NCBI RefSeq assembly: GCF_003946305.1
Contig: NZ_RHNS01000014.1
Span: 1-64,000 of the forward strand
DNA: 64,000 bases
Source: Lacticaseibacillus porcinae
GTDB lineage: Bacteria; Bacillota; Bacilli; Lactobacillales; Lactobacillaceae
Direction of reading: 5' to 3'
Positions 42,080 through 51,042 of this stretch are shown piece after piece. The notes below the pieces were generated by a model. It saw only the letters and a program-made list of their open reading frames with translations. It was not told the origin of the DNA and made no database searches. The first letter of the stretch is position 1. The number at the start of each line of letters is the position of its first letter. A program made the translations under genes and the position numbers.

Positions 42080-42745
42080 TCTCGGTTCGATCACTTGAAA
42101 TTGATGACGGAGGTAAAGGAGCAAGCCACCCAAAACGACGGCTAAGACTAACGGCCACACCCAATAGATTTGGGCCAACCATTGTGTTGCTTGGGCACTG
42201 CGATCAAATAGCGAGAGCCAAATAAAAACCACAACTAATCCCAGCCAAAACCACCAACGATTATCTTCGGAGACTTTCATTGCCGCGATCCGCGCAAGAA
42301 TACCCACTAACGCCGCCACCATTAAACTCAACCCGACTAAAAACACGTTGGCGATCAATACTGCAAGACTCGCAGAGCCACGATAGCCCAAATCTTGGAT
42401 AAATAAATGCGGCATCGGCGCGATGAACGACCACAATCCTAAAATCAAAGCAGTCAACAACGTACACCCTGACCAAATCACCATTAAGTCTAAGAATACA
42501 TGTCGGCGGGATACGCCTGTTTGCATCGCTAAGTCAAAAGCCGATTCGGTATTGAAATAGGACAGACCAGCAAATACTGCCAACCATATTCCGATCGGCA
42601 TCGACGCTAGACTGCCGTTGACACCTAGAAATTGAAACACCACGAGCCAGATCACGAACCACAAGATCAACGCGCCTGCCCAAAAATATCCTAGGGGCAA
42701 GCCGATGCCTTTTAATAAGCGGCGGAAGATCACTTGATTTTTCAT
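42074..42745 (-). CDS. ABC transporter membrane protein (second)
   Basis: 223 residues, about six TM helices; not close to a named family. YFNTESAFDLAMQTGVSRRHVFLDLMVI resembles the cytoplasmic loop of ABC-2 permeases. Its ATG overlaps the stop of the preceding membrane gene (ATGA). With the ATPase and GntR upstream it completes a YtrABC-like system. Confidence 0.72.
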   Translation of the reverse strand: MKNQVIFRRLLKGIGLPLGYFWAGALILWFVIWLVVFQFLGVNGSLASMPIGIWLAVFAGLSYFNTESAFDLAMQTGVSRRHVFLDLMVIWSGCTLLTALILGLWSFIAPMPHLFIQDLGYRGSASLAVLIANVFLVGLSLMVAALVGILARIAAMKVSEDNRWWFWLGLVVVFIWLSLFDRSAQATQWLAQIYWVWPLVLAVVLGGLLLYLRHQFQVIEPRN

Positions 42746-43446
42746 CAGTACCTCCTAATTTGCTCTGGGGCATCGAGATATTGGTAAACCAAATAATCTG
42801 CCAGTGCCAGTATCGCGGTCAAAACTGTTAAACTCAGTAACCACACCCAAGTATGATCAAGCACCCCAGGCCACAATTGTTGGGCCCCGAACACCCCGAT
42901 AAAACCGATCACCACAAGCATTGGCATGATCATGATGATCGCCACCAACGTGACCGGTATGATCACCTTAGTGGGCAAGTAGATGAAACTCGCCCCAGCT
43001 AAACTCCCGATGGCAACACACACTAAACTGACCAACGTTAAAAAGAAAAATGAACTGATCATCCCGCCAGCTTCCATGAAATGCGGGAAATTCGTCATTT
43101 GACTACTCAATTTCAAGGAGCTGCTAACTAATAGCCGTTGGACGATCAAGGCAAAGGCACTAAAGCCTAAGGCAATCAGCGTGCCATGGGTCCACTGGGT
43201 CAAAATCATGGTTTTGCGACTGGTCCCAGTGACAAAGCCGATACCTAATACTTGTTGGCACATCATAATGCCAGCGACCCACCCTAACAACATTGAAAGC
43301 ATCACCCAACTGACCGTGATTTTTTCGGTGGGATCTTCCCATAGTGGCAAGGCAATTTCCACTAACATCAACGCAATGACTGCGGCACCGCAAGACAGCC
43401 AAGTTGACGGCGCGGTGACTTTTAATAGGCGGCTATATTTCATCAT
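42745..43446 (-). CDS. ABC transporter membrane protein (first)
   Basis: 233 residues, six TM helices, sharing GFVTGTSRKTMILTQWTHGTL (ABC-2-like loop) with its neighbour's GVSRRHVFL. Two ATGs (43444-43446 and 43441-43443) follow AGGTGG; either may be used. It overlaps the ATPase gene end by 14 nt, consistent with coupled translation. Confidence 0.72.
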   Translation of the reverse strand: MMKYSRLLKVTAPSTWLSCGAAVIALMLVEIALPLWEDPTEKITVSWVMLSMLLGWVAGIMMCQQVLGIGFVTGTSRKTMILTQWTHGTLIALGFSAFALIVQRLLVSSSLKLSSQMTNFPHFMEAGGMISSFFFLTLVSLVCVAIGSLAGASFIYLPTKVIIPVTLVAIIMIMPMLVVIGFIGVFGAQQLWPGVLDHTWVWLLSLTVLTAILALADYLVYQYLDAPEQIRRY

Positions 43447-44305
43447 GGCCACCTGATTTTCTAGTGACTTCAATAAACAACCGTTGTAAGTTCATGCCGT
43501 CGAGGCTCACGCCTGCAGGTAGCGGCCGCTCCAATGGTGTTTGCAAACAATAAGCCGTCATCATCCCACCAAGGCGGGTGGTATGTAACACTGGGACACC
43601 TTGCAAATAATCTTGCACTAAAGCCGCTGGGCCGGAGATCTGGCGGCCGCGTTGTTGCAGGACTTCCACGTCTTCGTCCAACGACACTTTGCCATCAGCG
43701 ATCACAAACACGTGATTCAACAAGCCTGATACTTCTTCGATCAAATGCGTCGCGATCACAAAGGTCCGCGGCTTTGACGAAAATGTCTCAGCTAATTCTT
43801 GATAAAACAGCTCACGGTGATTGGCATCGAGCCCTAACACTGGTTCATCAAGGAAAATAAAATCGCAAGGCACACACAACGCAATGATCAAATTCGCAAT
43901 GGTTTGATACCCAGTCGACAACTTCCGCAATTTACGATGAGTATCCAACTCAAAAGCTTCCGCTAAGTGCTTTGCATACGCCTCATCAAAATCACCGTAC
44001 ATGGTTTTGATCAATTTAAACAGCTTGTAGACTTTTTCTTCTTGCGGCAACAATTTAGCGGTACTCATTAAGTAAATGCGATTTTGCGCCTGTTCATTTT
44101 CAAACACTGATTCCCCATCTAAAGTCACAGTGCCGACTTTGATGCGCGTGCGGTTGGCAATGATGCGCATCAAAGTGCTTTTCCCGACGCCGTTGCGGCC
44201 AAGCAACCCGTAGACTTGATTGGGTTCGATCGTCAAGTTCACAGTTTTTAATACTGGTTTTTGATGATACTTTTTCTGTACCCCAGAAATTGTGATCGTA
44301 CTCAT
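43433..44305 (-). CDS. ABC transporter ATP-binding protein, YtrB-like
   Basis: 290 residues: GRNGVGKSTL (Walker A), LSTGYQTIANLIIALCVP in place of a standard LSGGQ signature, FIFLDEPVLGLD (Walker B), TTHLI-type switch IATHLIEE. The S-T-G-Y signature is typical of YtrB-type exporters linked to small GntR repressors. ATGA overlap with the upstream GntR gene. Confidence 0.85.
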   Translation of the reverse strand: MSTITISGVQKKYHQKPVLKTVNLTIEPNQVYGLLGRNGVGKSTLMRIIANRTRIKVGTVTLDGESVFENEQAQNRIYLMSTAKLLPQEEKVYKLFKLIKTMYGDFDEAYAKHLAEAFELDTHRKLRKLSTGYQTIANLIIALCVPCDFIFLDEPVLGLDANHRELFYQELAETFSSKPRTFVIATHLIEEVSGLLNHVFVIADGKVSLDEDVEVLQQRGRQISGPAALVQDYLQGVPVLHTTRLGGMMTAYCLQTPLERPLPAGVSLDGMNLQRLFIEVTRKSGGHDEI

Positions 44306-44667
44306 TGTTCCCACCCCTTATCGATTGCTGCAAGCAGCGCTTGTTTATCCATCCCCAACGCTTTAGCCGCTTGGATCACCGGTTTTAACGTGTCGCCGAA
44401 GTCAGCGATGGCGAGTTGCTGCAGTTTCGCCGTCGCCCCGTCACACACAAACATCCCGATCCCGCGCTTTTTTTCGATCAACCCCGCATCCACTAGGACA
44501 TTCATCCCTTTCAAGACCGTGGCGGGGTTGAGTTGATATTGCCGCGCCATGGCAGTTGTTGACGGCACTTGTTCATTATCTTGGAATGCCCCGCTTAAAA
44601 TGCCTGCTTGGAGTTGCTCGGCAACTTGTTGAAACAAGGGCACCACACTATCAGCATCAAAATGCAT
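44302..44667 (-). CDS. GntR-family repressor, YtrA subfamily
   Basis: 121 residues. N-terminal winged HTH (VPLFQQVAEQLQAGILSGAF; VPSTTAMARQYQLNPATVLKGMNVLVDAGLIEKKRGIGMFV) and only a short C-terminal helical tail, the YtrA type. These usually repress the downstream ABC exporter and respond to cell-envelope antibiotics. The operator GGTTAGTT-N8-AACTAACC lies between its promoter and RBS. Confidence 0.88.
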   Translation of the reverse strand: MHFDADSVVPLFQQVAEQLQAGILSGAFQDNEQVPSTTAMARQYQLNPATVLKGMNVLVDAGLIEKKRGIGMFVCDGATAKLQQLAIADFGDTLKPVIQAAKALGMDKQALLAAIDKGWEQ

Positions 44668-44682
44668 CGGTTCACCTCCACT

Positions 44683-44744
44683 GGTTAGTTGCTTGACTAA
44701 CTAACCTCCGACTTCAAGATACCTTGTTGTAAAACAGTTGTCAA
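44683..44744 (-). promoter_or_regulatory. Promoter and operator of the YtrA-type operon
   Basis: TTGACA (44739-44744), 17 nt, TATCTT (44716-44721). The perfect inverted repeat GGTTAGTT-N8-AACTAACC (44683-44706) starts 9 nt downstream of the -10. Confidence 0.78.
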
Positions 44745-44751
44745 TTCAAAC

Positions 44752-44780
44752 TTGCATTATTTTTGAAACCGGTTTATATT
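44752..44780 (+). promoter_or_regulatory. deoC promoter with possible cre site
   Basis: TTGCAT (44752-44757), 17 nt, TATATT (44775-44780). TGAAACCGGTTTAT (44764-44777) in the spacer matches about 12 of 14 positions of the CcpA cre consensus. Confidence 0.5.
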
Positions 44781-44812
44781 TTAATATGTAATAACATATA
44801 GGAGGATTCGAT

Positions 44813-45529
44813 ATGACGGCTTATACTTTAGATGACTTGGCTAGATTTGTCGATCACACCAACTTACACGCTGATGCCAGCGACGCAGATATGATCAAAT
44901 TATGTGATGAGGCCAAGGCTTATCACTTCAAAATGGTCGCGATCAATCAAGTACAATCCAAGCTTTGCGCGGCGCAACTCAAAGGCACAGATATCGACAC
45001 CGGTGCGGCGATCGCCTTTCCTTTAGGTCAGACTTCAATTGCGGCGAAAGTTTTTGAAACCCAAGACGCGATCAAAAACGGCGCTAACGAAATCGATTAT
45101 GTCTTAAACATCGGTCGCCTTAAAGCTGGAGATACCGCATATATCGAATCAGAAATGACGCAAATCGTCGCGGTATGTCATGAACACCACCTGCCATGCA
45201 AAGTGATTTTTGAAAACTGCTACTTAGATGACGCTGACATTGTGCGCGCGGCTACGATCGCCAAAAAAGTCCGTCCAGACTTTATTAAAACTGCGACTGG
45301 CTTTGGGACTGGTGGCGCAACTATTGAAGACGTACGGTTGATGAAGCAAACCGTTGGCGACACCGTCAAAGTTAAAGCTGCTGGTGGCATTCGCGATGCC
45401 GATACCTTTATCGCGATGATCCAAGCAGGCGCTGATCGCATCGGCACCAGCTCTGGGATCAAAATCATCAACGAATTGAAGACGCGGATGCAACAAGCTG
45501 GCACTGATCATATCGATATCGATCGCTAA
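44813..45529 (+). CDS. deoC: Deoxyribose-phosphate aldolase
   Basis: 238 residues, class I aldolase TIM barrel. [42 protein letters not shown], then the Schiff-base lysine region FIKTATGFG and the second lysine VKAAGGIRD. It cleaves deoxyribose-5-phosphate to acetaldehyde and glyceraldehyde-3-phosphate. AGGAGG before ATG. Shares an operon with an aldo/keto reductase, which might reduce the aldehyde product. Confidence 0.94.
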   Translation: MTAYTLDDLARFVDHTNLHADASDADMIKLCDEAKAYHFKMVAINQVQSKLCAAQLKGTDIDTGAAIAFPLGQTSIAAKVFETQDAIKNGANEIDYVLNIGRLKAGDTAYIESEMTQIVAVCHEHHLPCKVIFENCYLDDADIVRAATIAKKVRPDFIKTATGFGTGGATIEDVRLMKQTVGDTVKVKAAGGIRDADTFIAMIQAGADRIGTSSGIKIINELKTRMQQAGTDHIDIDR

Positions 45530-45542
45530 CGGAGGAAAAGTC

Positions 45543-46403
45543 ATGACAAAACTAACCAAGCTCACCGATACCTACACTTTAAGCAATGGTGTGAAGATCC
45601 CGATCGTAGGCTTCGGCACTTGGCAAACCCCTGATGGTGACGTTGCTGAAGCTTCTGTCAAAGCAGCGCTTGATGCCGGATACCGCCATATCGATACTGC
45701 CACCGTGTATGGCAATGAAGTCGGCGTCGGCCTTGGCCTTAAAGCTTCTGGTGTGCCGCGCGAAGATATTTTTCTGACGACCAAGCTTTGGAATACTGAT
45801 CGCGGGTATCACCAAACCCTAGCTGCAATGGATAAGAGCCTTTTAGCGTTAGGGGTGGATTACGTTGATTTATATTTGATCCACTGGCCAAACCCTGCAG
45901 CCCATCGTGACGACTGGCAAACCCTAAATGCTGACACTTGGCGCGCGATGGAAGCTATTTTGAAATCAGGAAAAGCACGCGCCATTGGGGTTTCTAACTT
46001 CCGTCAACATCACCTCGACGAATTATTCAAAACCGCTGACGTCAAACCAATGGTCAACCAGATCTTCTTGAACCCTTCTGATCGACAAGCCGAACTCACT
46101 GCTTATAACACGGCGCATGGCATGTTGAATGAAGGTTACTCACCACTGGGCACTGGGAAGATCTTCGGCGTCGAAGCCCTGCAACAACTTGCCGAGCGTT
46201 ATCACAAATCCGTTGCGCAAGTCGTGTTGCGCTGGTCGCTACAACATGGCTTTGTGCCATTACCCAAATCTGTGCATTCTGACCGCATTCAACAAAACGC
46301 CGACTTATTTGATTTTGAATTAGATGATGACGCGATGGCCTTGATCGACGGGCTTCATGGCGTTGCTGGCTTGGCCAAAGATCCAGATACCCGCGAATTT
46401 TAA
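45543..46403 (+). CDS. Aldo/keto reductase (AKR5-like)
   Basis: 286 residues, NADPH-dependent (beta/alpha)8 barrel. The catalytic tetrad is visible: Asp and Tyr in HIDTATVYGNE, Lys in TTKLWN, His in LIHWP; the cofactor region IGVSNFRQHHL and LPKSVHSDRI follow. Reduces aldehydes such as methylglyoxal or 2,5-diketogluconate; substrate not predictable. 13-nt gap from deoC with GGAGG. Confidence 0.9.
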   Translation: MTKLTKLTDTYTLSNGVKIPIVGFGTWQTPDGDVAEASVKAALDAGYRHIDTATVYGNEVGVGLGLKASGVPREDIFLTTKLWNTDRGYHQTLAAMDKSLLALGVDYVDLYLIHWPNPAAHRDDWQTLNADTWRAMEAILKSGKARAIGVSNFRQHHLDELFKTADVKPMVNQIFLNPSDRQAELTAYNTAHGMLNEGYSPLGTGKIFGVEALQQLAERYHKSVAQVVLRWSLQHGFVPLPKSVHSDRIQQNADLFDFELDDDAMALIDGLHGVAGLAKDPDTREF

Positions 46404-46412
46404 CTGCCACAT

Positions 46413-46446
46413 GCAAAAGGACCACGAGCAAAATCGTGGTCCTTTT
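46413..46446 (+). terminator. Terminator of deoC operon
   Basis: AAAAGGACCACGA / TCGTGGTCCTTTT, 6-nt loop. Confidence 0.92.
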
Positions 46447-46491
46447 GTGTGGCTATGTTATAATTATGTCATGACCTAATGGAGGCGCATC

Positions 46492-47202
46492 ATGACAAAA
46501 CCGAAGCATCAACAAATTCAAGCTGAATTACTCGCGCGCATTCAAAATGGCACTTACCCAGAAGGCAGCGTCATTCCTAAAGAACTCGACTTAGCAGACA
46601 GTTTTCAAGTCAGCCGCCCTACTGTGCGTCAAGCCATCGAAGCGTTGGTGAATGCCGGTTACTTGGAACGCAAACGTCGCGTGGGGACGCGGGTGCGACA
46701 AACTAAGCTCGCCCAAGAATTCACCCATGTGATCCGCAATTTCGATAGTGAAATGGCGCAAAACGGTGTCATCGCCAAAACTGCTGTGTTGTATTTTCAT
46801 GAAGAAGCAGCCAATGAAGAAGTCCAACAAGCCCTAAAACTTGATGCTGACGCCAAAGTCTACAAACTCTTACGCTTACGTTTTGCCGATGATCAACCTG
46901 TGGTGTTGGTGACCACTTATTTAACGCGCGCAGGACTAGACGATTTTGATCAAATCGATTTCACCAAAGCCTCTTTATATGAAGAACTCGCCAAACGCGA
47001 CTGCGCGATCACCCATGTTGAACGCAAACTTGAAGTGATGTCCGCAGACGAAACCACAGCAAGTTTGTTGAACGTCGACACTGGCGCACCAATTTTTTAC
47101 TTTCACACTTATGGTCAAACCAAAGACCATCAGTCATTAGAGTATTCGATCGCGAAATATCGTGGCGACAACAACTACTTTACAATTTCACTTGATCGCT
47201 AG
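46492..47202 (+). CDS. GntR-family regulator with UTRA domain (HutC subfamily)
   Basis: 236 residues: winged HTH (PKHQQIQAELLARIQNG; VIPKELDLADSFQVSRPTVRQAIEALVNAGYLERKRRVGTRV), then a UTRA ligand domain (ADDQPVVLVTTYLTRAG; PIFYFHTYGQTKDHQSLEYS). It likely senses a sugar phosphate or amino-sugar ligand. No adjacent sugar operon in the same direction. Its 3' end overlaps the convergent ogt gene by 23 nt without a terminator between. Confidence 0.88.
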   Translation: MTKPKHQQIQAELLARIQNGTYPEGSVIPKELDLADSFQVSRPTVRQAIEALVNAGYLERKRRVGTRVRQTKLAQEFTHVIRNFDSEMAQNGVIAKTAVLYFHEEAANEEVQQALKLDADAKVYKLLRLRFADDQPVVLVTTYLTRAGLDDFDQIDFTKASLYEELAKRDCAITHVERKLEVMSADETTASLLNVDTGAPIFYFHTYGQTKDHQSLEYSIAKYRGDNNYFTISLDR

Positions 47203-47686
47203 CGCCTTCGAGTTCAAGCAGCGCTTGCTTGCGCCATAGTCCGCCGGCATAACCAGTCATCGACCCATCGCTACCCACCACGCGATGACAAGGCACGATC
47301 ACACTGAGGGGATTATGCCCCACCGCACCACCGATGGCGCGGGCTGCGGTTTTGTGACCGAGGAACTTTTCCAAACGGTCAGCGAGTTGTTGATAGGTCG
47401 CCACCTGTCCGCGAGGAATATCACACAAAGCCTGTTGGACCGCTTGACGATATGGTGTCCCGCTAAAATGTAGCGCTGGACGCTGGCCTTCATGCCCATT
47501 AAAATACGCTGTCATCCAAGCTGTTGCAGCTTGCAACACCGCATTGTCGCCACTTGCGATCGTCGTTAAATCAAACGTACCACCAAAGTATGCTTGGCCA
47601 TCAAACCATACGCCGTAAAGCCCGGCATCATCGGCTAACAGCGTCATTTGGCCAAGTGGTGAGTCATAAGTTGTTTGTTTTAACAT
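47180..47686 (-). CDS. ogt: Methylated-DNA-protein-cysteine methyltransferase
   Basis: 168 residues. The active-site VIVPCHRVVGSDG (P-C-H-R) and the helix-turn-helix region RGQVATYQQLADRL are clear. It repairs O6-alkylguanine by transferring the alkyl group to its Cys. ATG 47684-47686 follows GGAGG at 7 nt; a longer frame upstream has no RBS. Convergent overlap with the GntR gene. Confidence 0.92.
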   Translation of the reverse strand: MLKQTTYDSPLGQMTLLADDAGLYGVWFDGQAYFGGTFDLTTIASGDNAVLQAATAWMTAYFNGHEGQRPALHFSGTPYRQAVQQALCDIPRGQVATYQQLADRLEKFLGHKTAARAIGGAVGHNPLSVIVPCHRVVGSDGSMTGYAGGLWRKQALLELEGASDQVKL

Positions 47687-47748
47687 TTTGCCACCTCCAG
47701 ATACTTTTATTATACCCAAACGTTTGTTCTAGTGAAAGGAAATTTCTC

Positions 47749-48609
47749 ATGGACAAAAAATGGTTATCGAAATTACCGTTACCTGAGATCACTAATATCA
47801 CCCCAATTGGTGGTGGTGACGTGAATGTCGCTTATCACGTCGAAACCGCAAAACAAGATTATTTCCTATTAGTGCAAGCCGATCAGCCGGCGAGCTTTTA
47901 CGCTGGGGAAGTTGCTGGCTTGAAAGCTTTCCAACAAGCTGATATCACCGCACCACATGTGATCGCACATGGTCAAATTTATGGTGATGCGTATTTAGTT
48001 TTGGACTTTCTCCCCCAAGGCAGCGGCTCACAAGCTGACCTCGGCCATTTAGTCGCACAACTCCATCAAGTCCAAAGCCCCACCGAACGCTTCGGCTTCA
48101 GTCAACCTTACGCTGGCACTAGCGTCAGCTTTGCGAATGCTTGGAGTGATTCATGGACGCAAAGTTTCGTCAATCAACGCTTAGATGTGTTGGATGCGAG
48201 TTTATTGAAAAAACAGTTATGGGCAGAAGGACAACGCACGCAGTTCTTAACTGCCCGTGCCAACATCATTGAAACACTCGCCCACCACCACAGCCAACCA
48301 GTGTTATTGCACGGCGATCTGTGGTCAGGAAATTTCATATTCTTACAAGATGGCCGTCCAGCGTTGATCGATCCTGCTGCTTGGTATGGCGACCGGGAAT
48401 TTGACGTCGGCATCACCACCGTATTTGGTGGGTTCACATCAGACTTTTACCGCGGGTATGTCAGTCAATTGCCGTTAGATGACGGCTTTGACCAACGCCA
48501 ACACTTCTATCGGCTGTATTATTTGATGGTGCACCTCGATAAATTCGGCATCACTTATCAACGTGCCGTCCAAATTGAACTCAATGCGATCAACCAACAG
48601 TCTCAGTGA
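47749..48609 (+). CDS. Fructosamine kinase family protein
   Basis: 286 residues, aminoglycoside-kinase-like fold. GGGDVNVAYHV (nucleotide loop), the catalytic loop LLHGDLWSGNF and the metal-binding ALIDPAAWYGDREFDVG. It phosphorylates ketosamines on glycated amines (protein deglycation) or a related small molecule. AAAGGAA precedes ATG 47749. Divergent from ogt; its TGA lies in the terminator stem. Confidence 0.88.
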   Translation: MDKKWLSKLPLPEITNITPIGGGDVNVAYHVETAKQDYFLLVQADQPASFYAGEVAGLKAFQQADITAPHVIAHGQIYGDAYLVLDFLPQGSGSQADLGHLVAQLHQVQSPTERFGFSQPYAGTSVSFANAWSDSWTQSFVNQRLDVLDASLLKKQLWAEGQRTQFLTARANIIETLAHHHSQPVLLHGDLWSGNFIFLQDGRPALIDPAAWYGDREFDVGITTVFGGFTSDFYRGYVSQLPLDDGFDQRQHFYRLYYLMVHLDKFGITYQRAVQIELNAINQQSQ

Positions 48610-48627
48610 TGAGGCTGTTTTTGTTTT
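48598..48627 (+). terminator. Terminator overlapping the fructosamine kinase stop codon
   Basis: ACAG-CTCA / TGAG-CTGT then five T. Confidence 0.8.
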
Positions 48628-48777
48628 ATGAGAAACGGAAAAGAATAATTTCTGGAAAAATCCACGATTTGTGTTCCACTTGCATATAATAGCGAGAATA
48701 GCTGACACGTGGTTTCGGATTTTAGACGAATATGAATGATTTGTGACATTTTTGTGGGGAAAAATTTGATTTTGCCA

Positions 48778-48806
48778 TTGACTTTCATACAATTTTAATC
48801 TAAATT
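48778..48806 (+). promoter_or_regulatory. oppA promoter
   Basis: TTGACT (48778-48783), 17-nt spacer, TAAATT (48801-48806). A CodY-like sequence (AATTTCTGGAAAAAT, near 48648) lies about 130 nt upstream. Confidence 0.65.
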
Positions 48807-48836
48807 AAGGGGCATAAACATTAGGGGGCACACTTT

Positions 48837-50483
48837 ATGAAGATGAAGAAAGGCATGACGGCCGGCGCCGTATTACTGGCATCCGCCGCCTTACTCGCCG
48901 CTTGTGGGGGCAAATCCTCTTCTAGCAGCAAAGATACAAAGAGCGACACTTGGACACGCATGGTTGGGGATGTGATCTCCACCATGGATCCTTCCACCAA
49001 CACTGATGTTATCGGTGGTCAACAATTAGTTGATACCATGGAAGGTTTGTACCGTTATAACGGCACCAAGCTGGAACCAGCTTTGGCTAAGTCTGTGGCT
49101 AAGCCTACCAACAATGGTAAAACATATACTTTCGACTTACGTAAGTCTACTTGGAGCAACGGCAAAGCAGTGACTGCCAAAGATTTCGTTTATGGCTGGC
49201 AACGCACTGTTGATCCAAAGACCAAGTCTCAATATGCTTACCTGTTCTCCGGGATCCAAAACGCTGACGCCATTATGGCCGGCAAGAAAGATGCGAAGAC
49301 TTTAGGCGTTAAAGCCATTGGCGACTACAAGCTGCAAGTTACTTTGGAAAAGGCTTTGCCTTACTTCAACACGATGATGGTCAACCCGGTCTTCTTCCCA
49401 CAATCTAAGACCATGGTCGACAAAGCTGGTAAGAAGTACGGGACGCAAGCTAAGTACATTTTGACTAACGGCCCTTACACGTTGAAGTCTTGGAACGGTA
49501 CTGGTAACACTTGGACTGAAACTAAGAACCCGAAGTACTGGAACGCCAAGAACGTCAAGCTTAAGAACATCACGACGCAAGTGGTCAAGGATCCTTCCAC
49601 TGCCAACAACTTGTACAAGTCTGGCAAGCTTGATGATGCTTCCTTGTCTGGTTCCTTAGCTGCCCAAGCGAAGTCCAACAAAGACTACAAAGGCTTGAAG
49701 GAATCCGCTACGTTCTATCTTGAATTCAACGAAAAGAAAGTGCCTGCCTTCAAGAACCAAAAGATCCGTCAAGCGCTTTCCATGGCGATCAACCGTAAAG
49801 GCTTCATCAAGTCTGTCATCAAAGACTCCTCGATCCCAGGCAAGACTGTAACGCCACAAGGTTTGTACACTGACCCATCTGATACTTCCGTTGACTTTGC
49901 TAAAGACGCCGCTAAAGGCGAAACCAGCACTTACACCGATTACAACTTGACCGAAGCCAAGAAGCTTTGGGAAGAAGGTAAGAAGGAAGCCGGGATTACT
50001 AGCCTTTCTGTATCGATGAACTGTGATGATACTGATGCTTCTAAGAACACTTCTGAATACCTGCAAAATGCTTTACAAAAACTCGATGGCTTGAAGGTCA
50101 CGATCAACGCCTTACCATTCAAGACTCGTCTTGCGCGTTCTGCATCTAAGGACTTCGATATGGTTATCACTGGCTGGTCTGCTGACTTCCCAGATGCCAT
50201 CTCCTTCCTTGACCTGTTCACTACCGGCGGTTCTTACAACGATGGTTCATGGTCTAACGCCGAATACGACAAGCTGATCGAAGCTTCTAAGACGACTGAC
50301 GCTACTGATCCTGACAAGCGTTACGACGACTTGAAGCAAGCTGAACAAATCCTCATGAAGGACCAAGGGGTTTCACCTCTGTATCAACGTGTCTCCGCTC
50401 ACCTTGTTAACCCTGCTTTGAAAGGCGCAACTTACAGCCCAGCCGGCATGTACAACTATGTTGGCGCAACTTTGAAGCGTTAA
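48837..50483 (+). CDS. oppA: Oligopeptide-binding lipoprotein OppA
   Basis: 548 residues, family 5 solute-binding protein. Signal with lipobox LLAAC-G (Cys22), the conserved ALAKSVAKPTNNGKTYTFDLRK, FVYGWQRTVDP and DFPDAISFLDLF. It captures peptides for an Opp-type ABC importer. No permease or ATPase genes adjoin it, so it must share a transporter encoded elsewhere. Lysine is mostly AAG and many optimal codons are used, unlike its neighbours, fitting high expression. Confidence 0.93.
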   Translation: MKMKKGMTAGAVLLASAALLAACGGKSSSSSKDTKSDTWTRMVGDVISTMDPSTNTDVIGGQQLVDTMEGLYRYNGTKLEPALAKSVAKPTNNGKTYTFDLRKSTWSNGKAVTAKDFVYGWQRTVDPKTKSQYAYLFSGIQNADAIMAGKKDAKTLGVKAIGDYKLQVTLEKALPYFNTMMVNPVFFPQSKTMVDKAGKKYGTQAKYILTNGPYTLKSWNGTGNTWTETKNPKYWNAKNVKLKNITTQVVKDPSTANNLYKSGKLDDASLSGSLAAQAKSNKDYKGLKESATFYLEFNEKKVPAFKNQKIRQALSMAINRKGFIKSVIKDSSIPGKTVTPQGLYTDPSDTSVDFAKDAAKGETSTYTDYNLTEAKKLWEEGKKEAGITSLSVSMNCDDTDASKNTSEYLQNALQKLDGLKVTINALPFKTRLARSASKDFDMVITGWSADFPDAISFLDLFTTGGSYNDGSWSNAEYDKLIEASKTTDATDPDKRYDDLKQAEQILMKDQGVSPLYQRVSAHLVNPALKGATYSPAGMYNYVGATLKR

Positions 50484-50494
50484 TCTAATGTTTC

Positions 50495-50529
50495 TGCGAT
50501 CCATCTCTTCAGAGGTGGATCGTTTTTTT
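50495..50529 (+). terminator. Terminator of oppA
   Basis: CGATCCA-CTCT / AGAG-TGGATCG then seven T. Confidence 0.92.
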
Positions 50530-50588
50530 GCACTAAATCGTCTTAGTGTCATCACAATTTCGCCACATTTCGCCGGTAGTATAAACAA

Positions 50589-50730
50589 CATAGAAACGAG
50601 CTACCCCCTCATTTCTACCCCACTTTTTCATTTTCAAAGTTGAGCCGGTGCCCGCCGGTTCAACATCACTCCTCCAAAGTGATAGTATTAACCCCAACCT
50701 TTTTGCCGCCAAGCCCATGGCGGCTTTTTT
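50589..50730 (+). ncRNA. Candidate small RNA with anti-Shine-Dalgarno loop
   Basis: Between oppA's terminator and element C1. A -10 (TAGTAT, 50577-50582) has a weak -35. Hairpins GTTGAGCCGG / CCGGTTCAAC (50639-50664) and ATCACT-CCTCCAA-AGTGAT (50665-50683) follow, with terminator GCCGCC..GGCGGC plus T6 (50705-50730). The loop CCTCC and the C-rich stretches ACCCCCTC and ACCCCAC could pair with Shine-Dalgarno sequences. No ORF. Existence of the transcript is inference. Confidence 0.42.
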
Positions 50731-50742
50731 GATTCCAGTGAT

Positions 50743-50970
50743 GTTCAAAACGGTCTTAGTCGATCGGATAGCCTAGCGTGAGGAGTTGAATCGGGCTTTG
50801 ATTCAGCTTCTCATGCGTAGCTAGACGCTCGACGTTGTTTTGAACATCACGACGTTGCCAGAGCTTTTTGAAGCGCACTTAGATGACCAGGTAGCCCGAT
50901 TAAGTGCTTGAGCTTGGTTTTTAGGCTCGAGTGCTTAAGCGTAGCTAGCTGCGTCAGCGTTGTTTCGAAA
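50743..50970. repeat. Palindromic element C array, locus C1 (two units)
   Basis: Two tandem imperfect palindromes. Unit 1 (50743-50844) runs from GTTCAAAAC to GTTTTGAAC, enclosing TAGCCTAGCGT, a hairpin GAG-AG-TGAATC type, and GCGTAGCTA. Unit 2 (about 50871-50970) has TGAC-CAG-GGTAGC facing GCTAGC-TGC-GTCA and a terminal TTAAG-GCT-GAGC hairpin. Units are linked by GACGTTGCCAGAGC. The same unit recurs at 55.5-55.8 kb. Confidence 0.7.
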
Positions 50971-51007
50971 ACCACGACGTTTCCAGAGCTTTTTGAAATA
51001 CGCTGAT

Positions 51008-51036
51008 TTGAAAATCATTCAATCCCATGTTATCCT
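51008..51036 (+). promoter_or_regulatory. Promoter of the antitoxin RNA
   Basis: TTGAAA (51008-51013), 17-nt spacer, TATCCT (51031-51036). Confidence 0.65.
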
Positions 51037-51042
51037 AAAAGT

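Noticed and set aside
48739-48760. TGACATTTTTGT shared with the region before the DUF2798 gene (about 33803-33815) as a common regulatory box
   Set aside because: Only 12-13 AT-rich bases, at different distances from the promoters; chance is likely.
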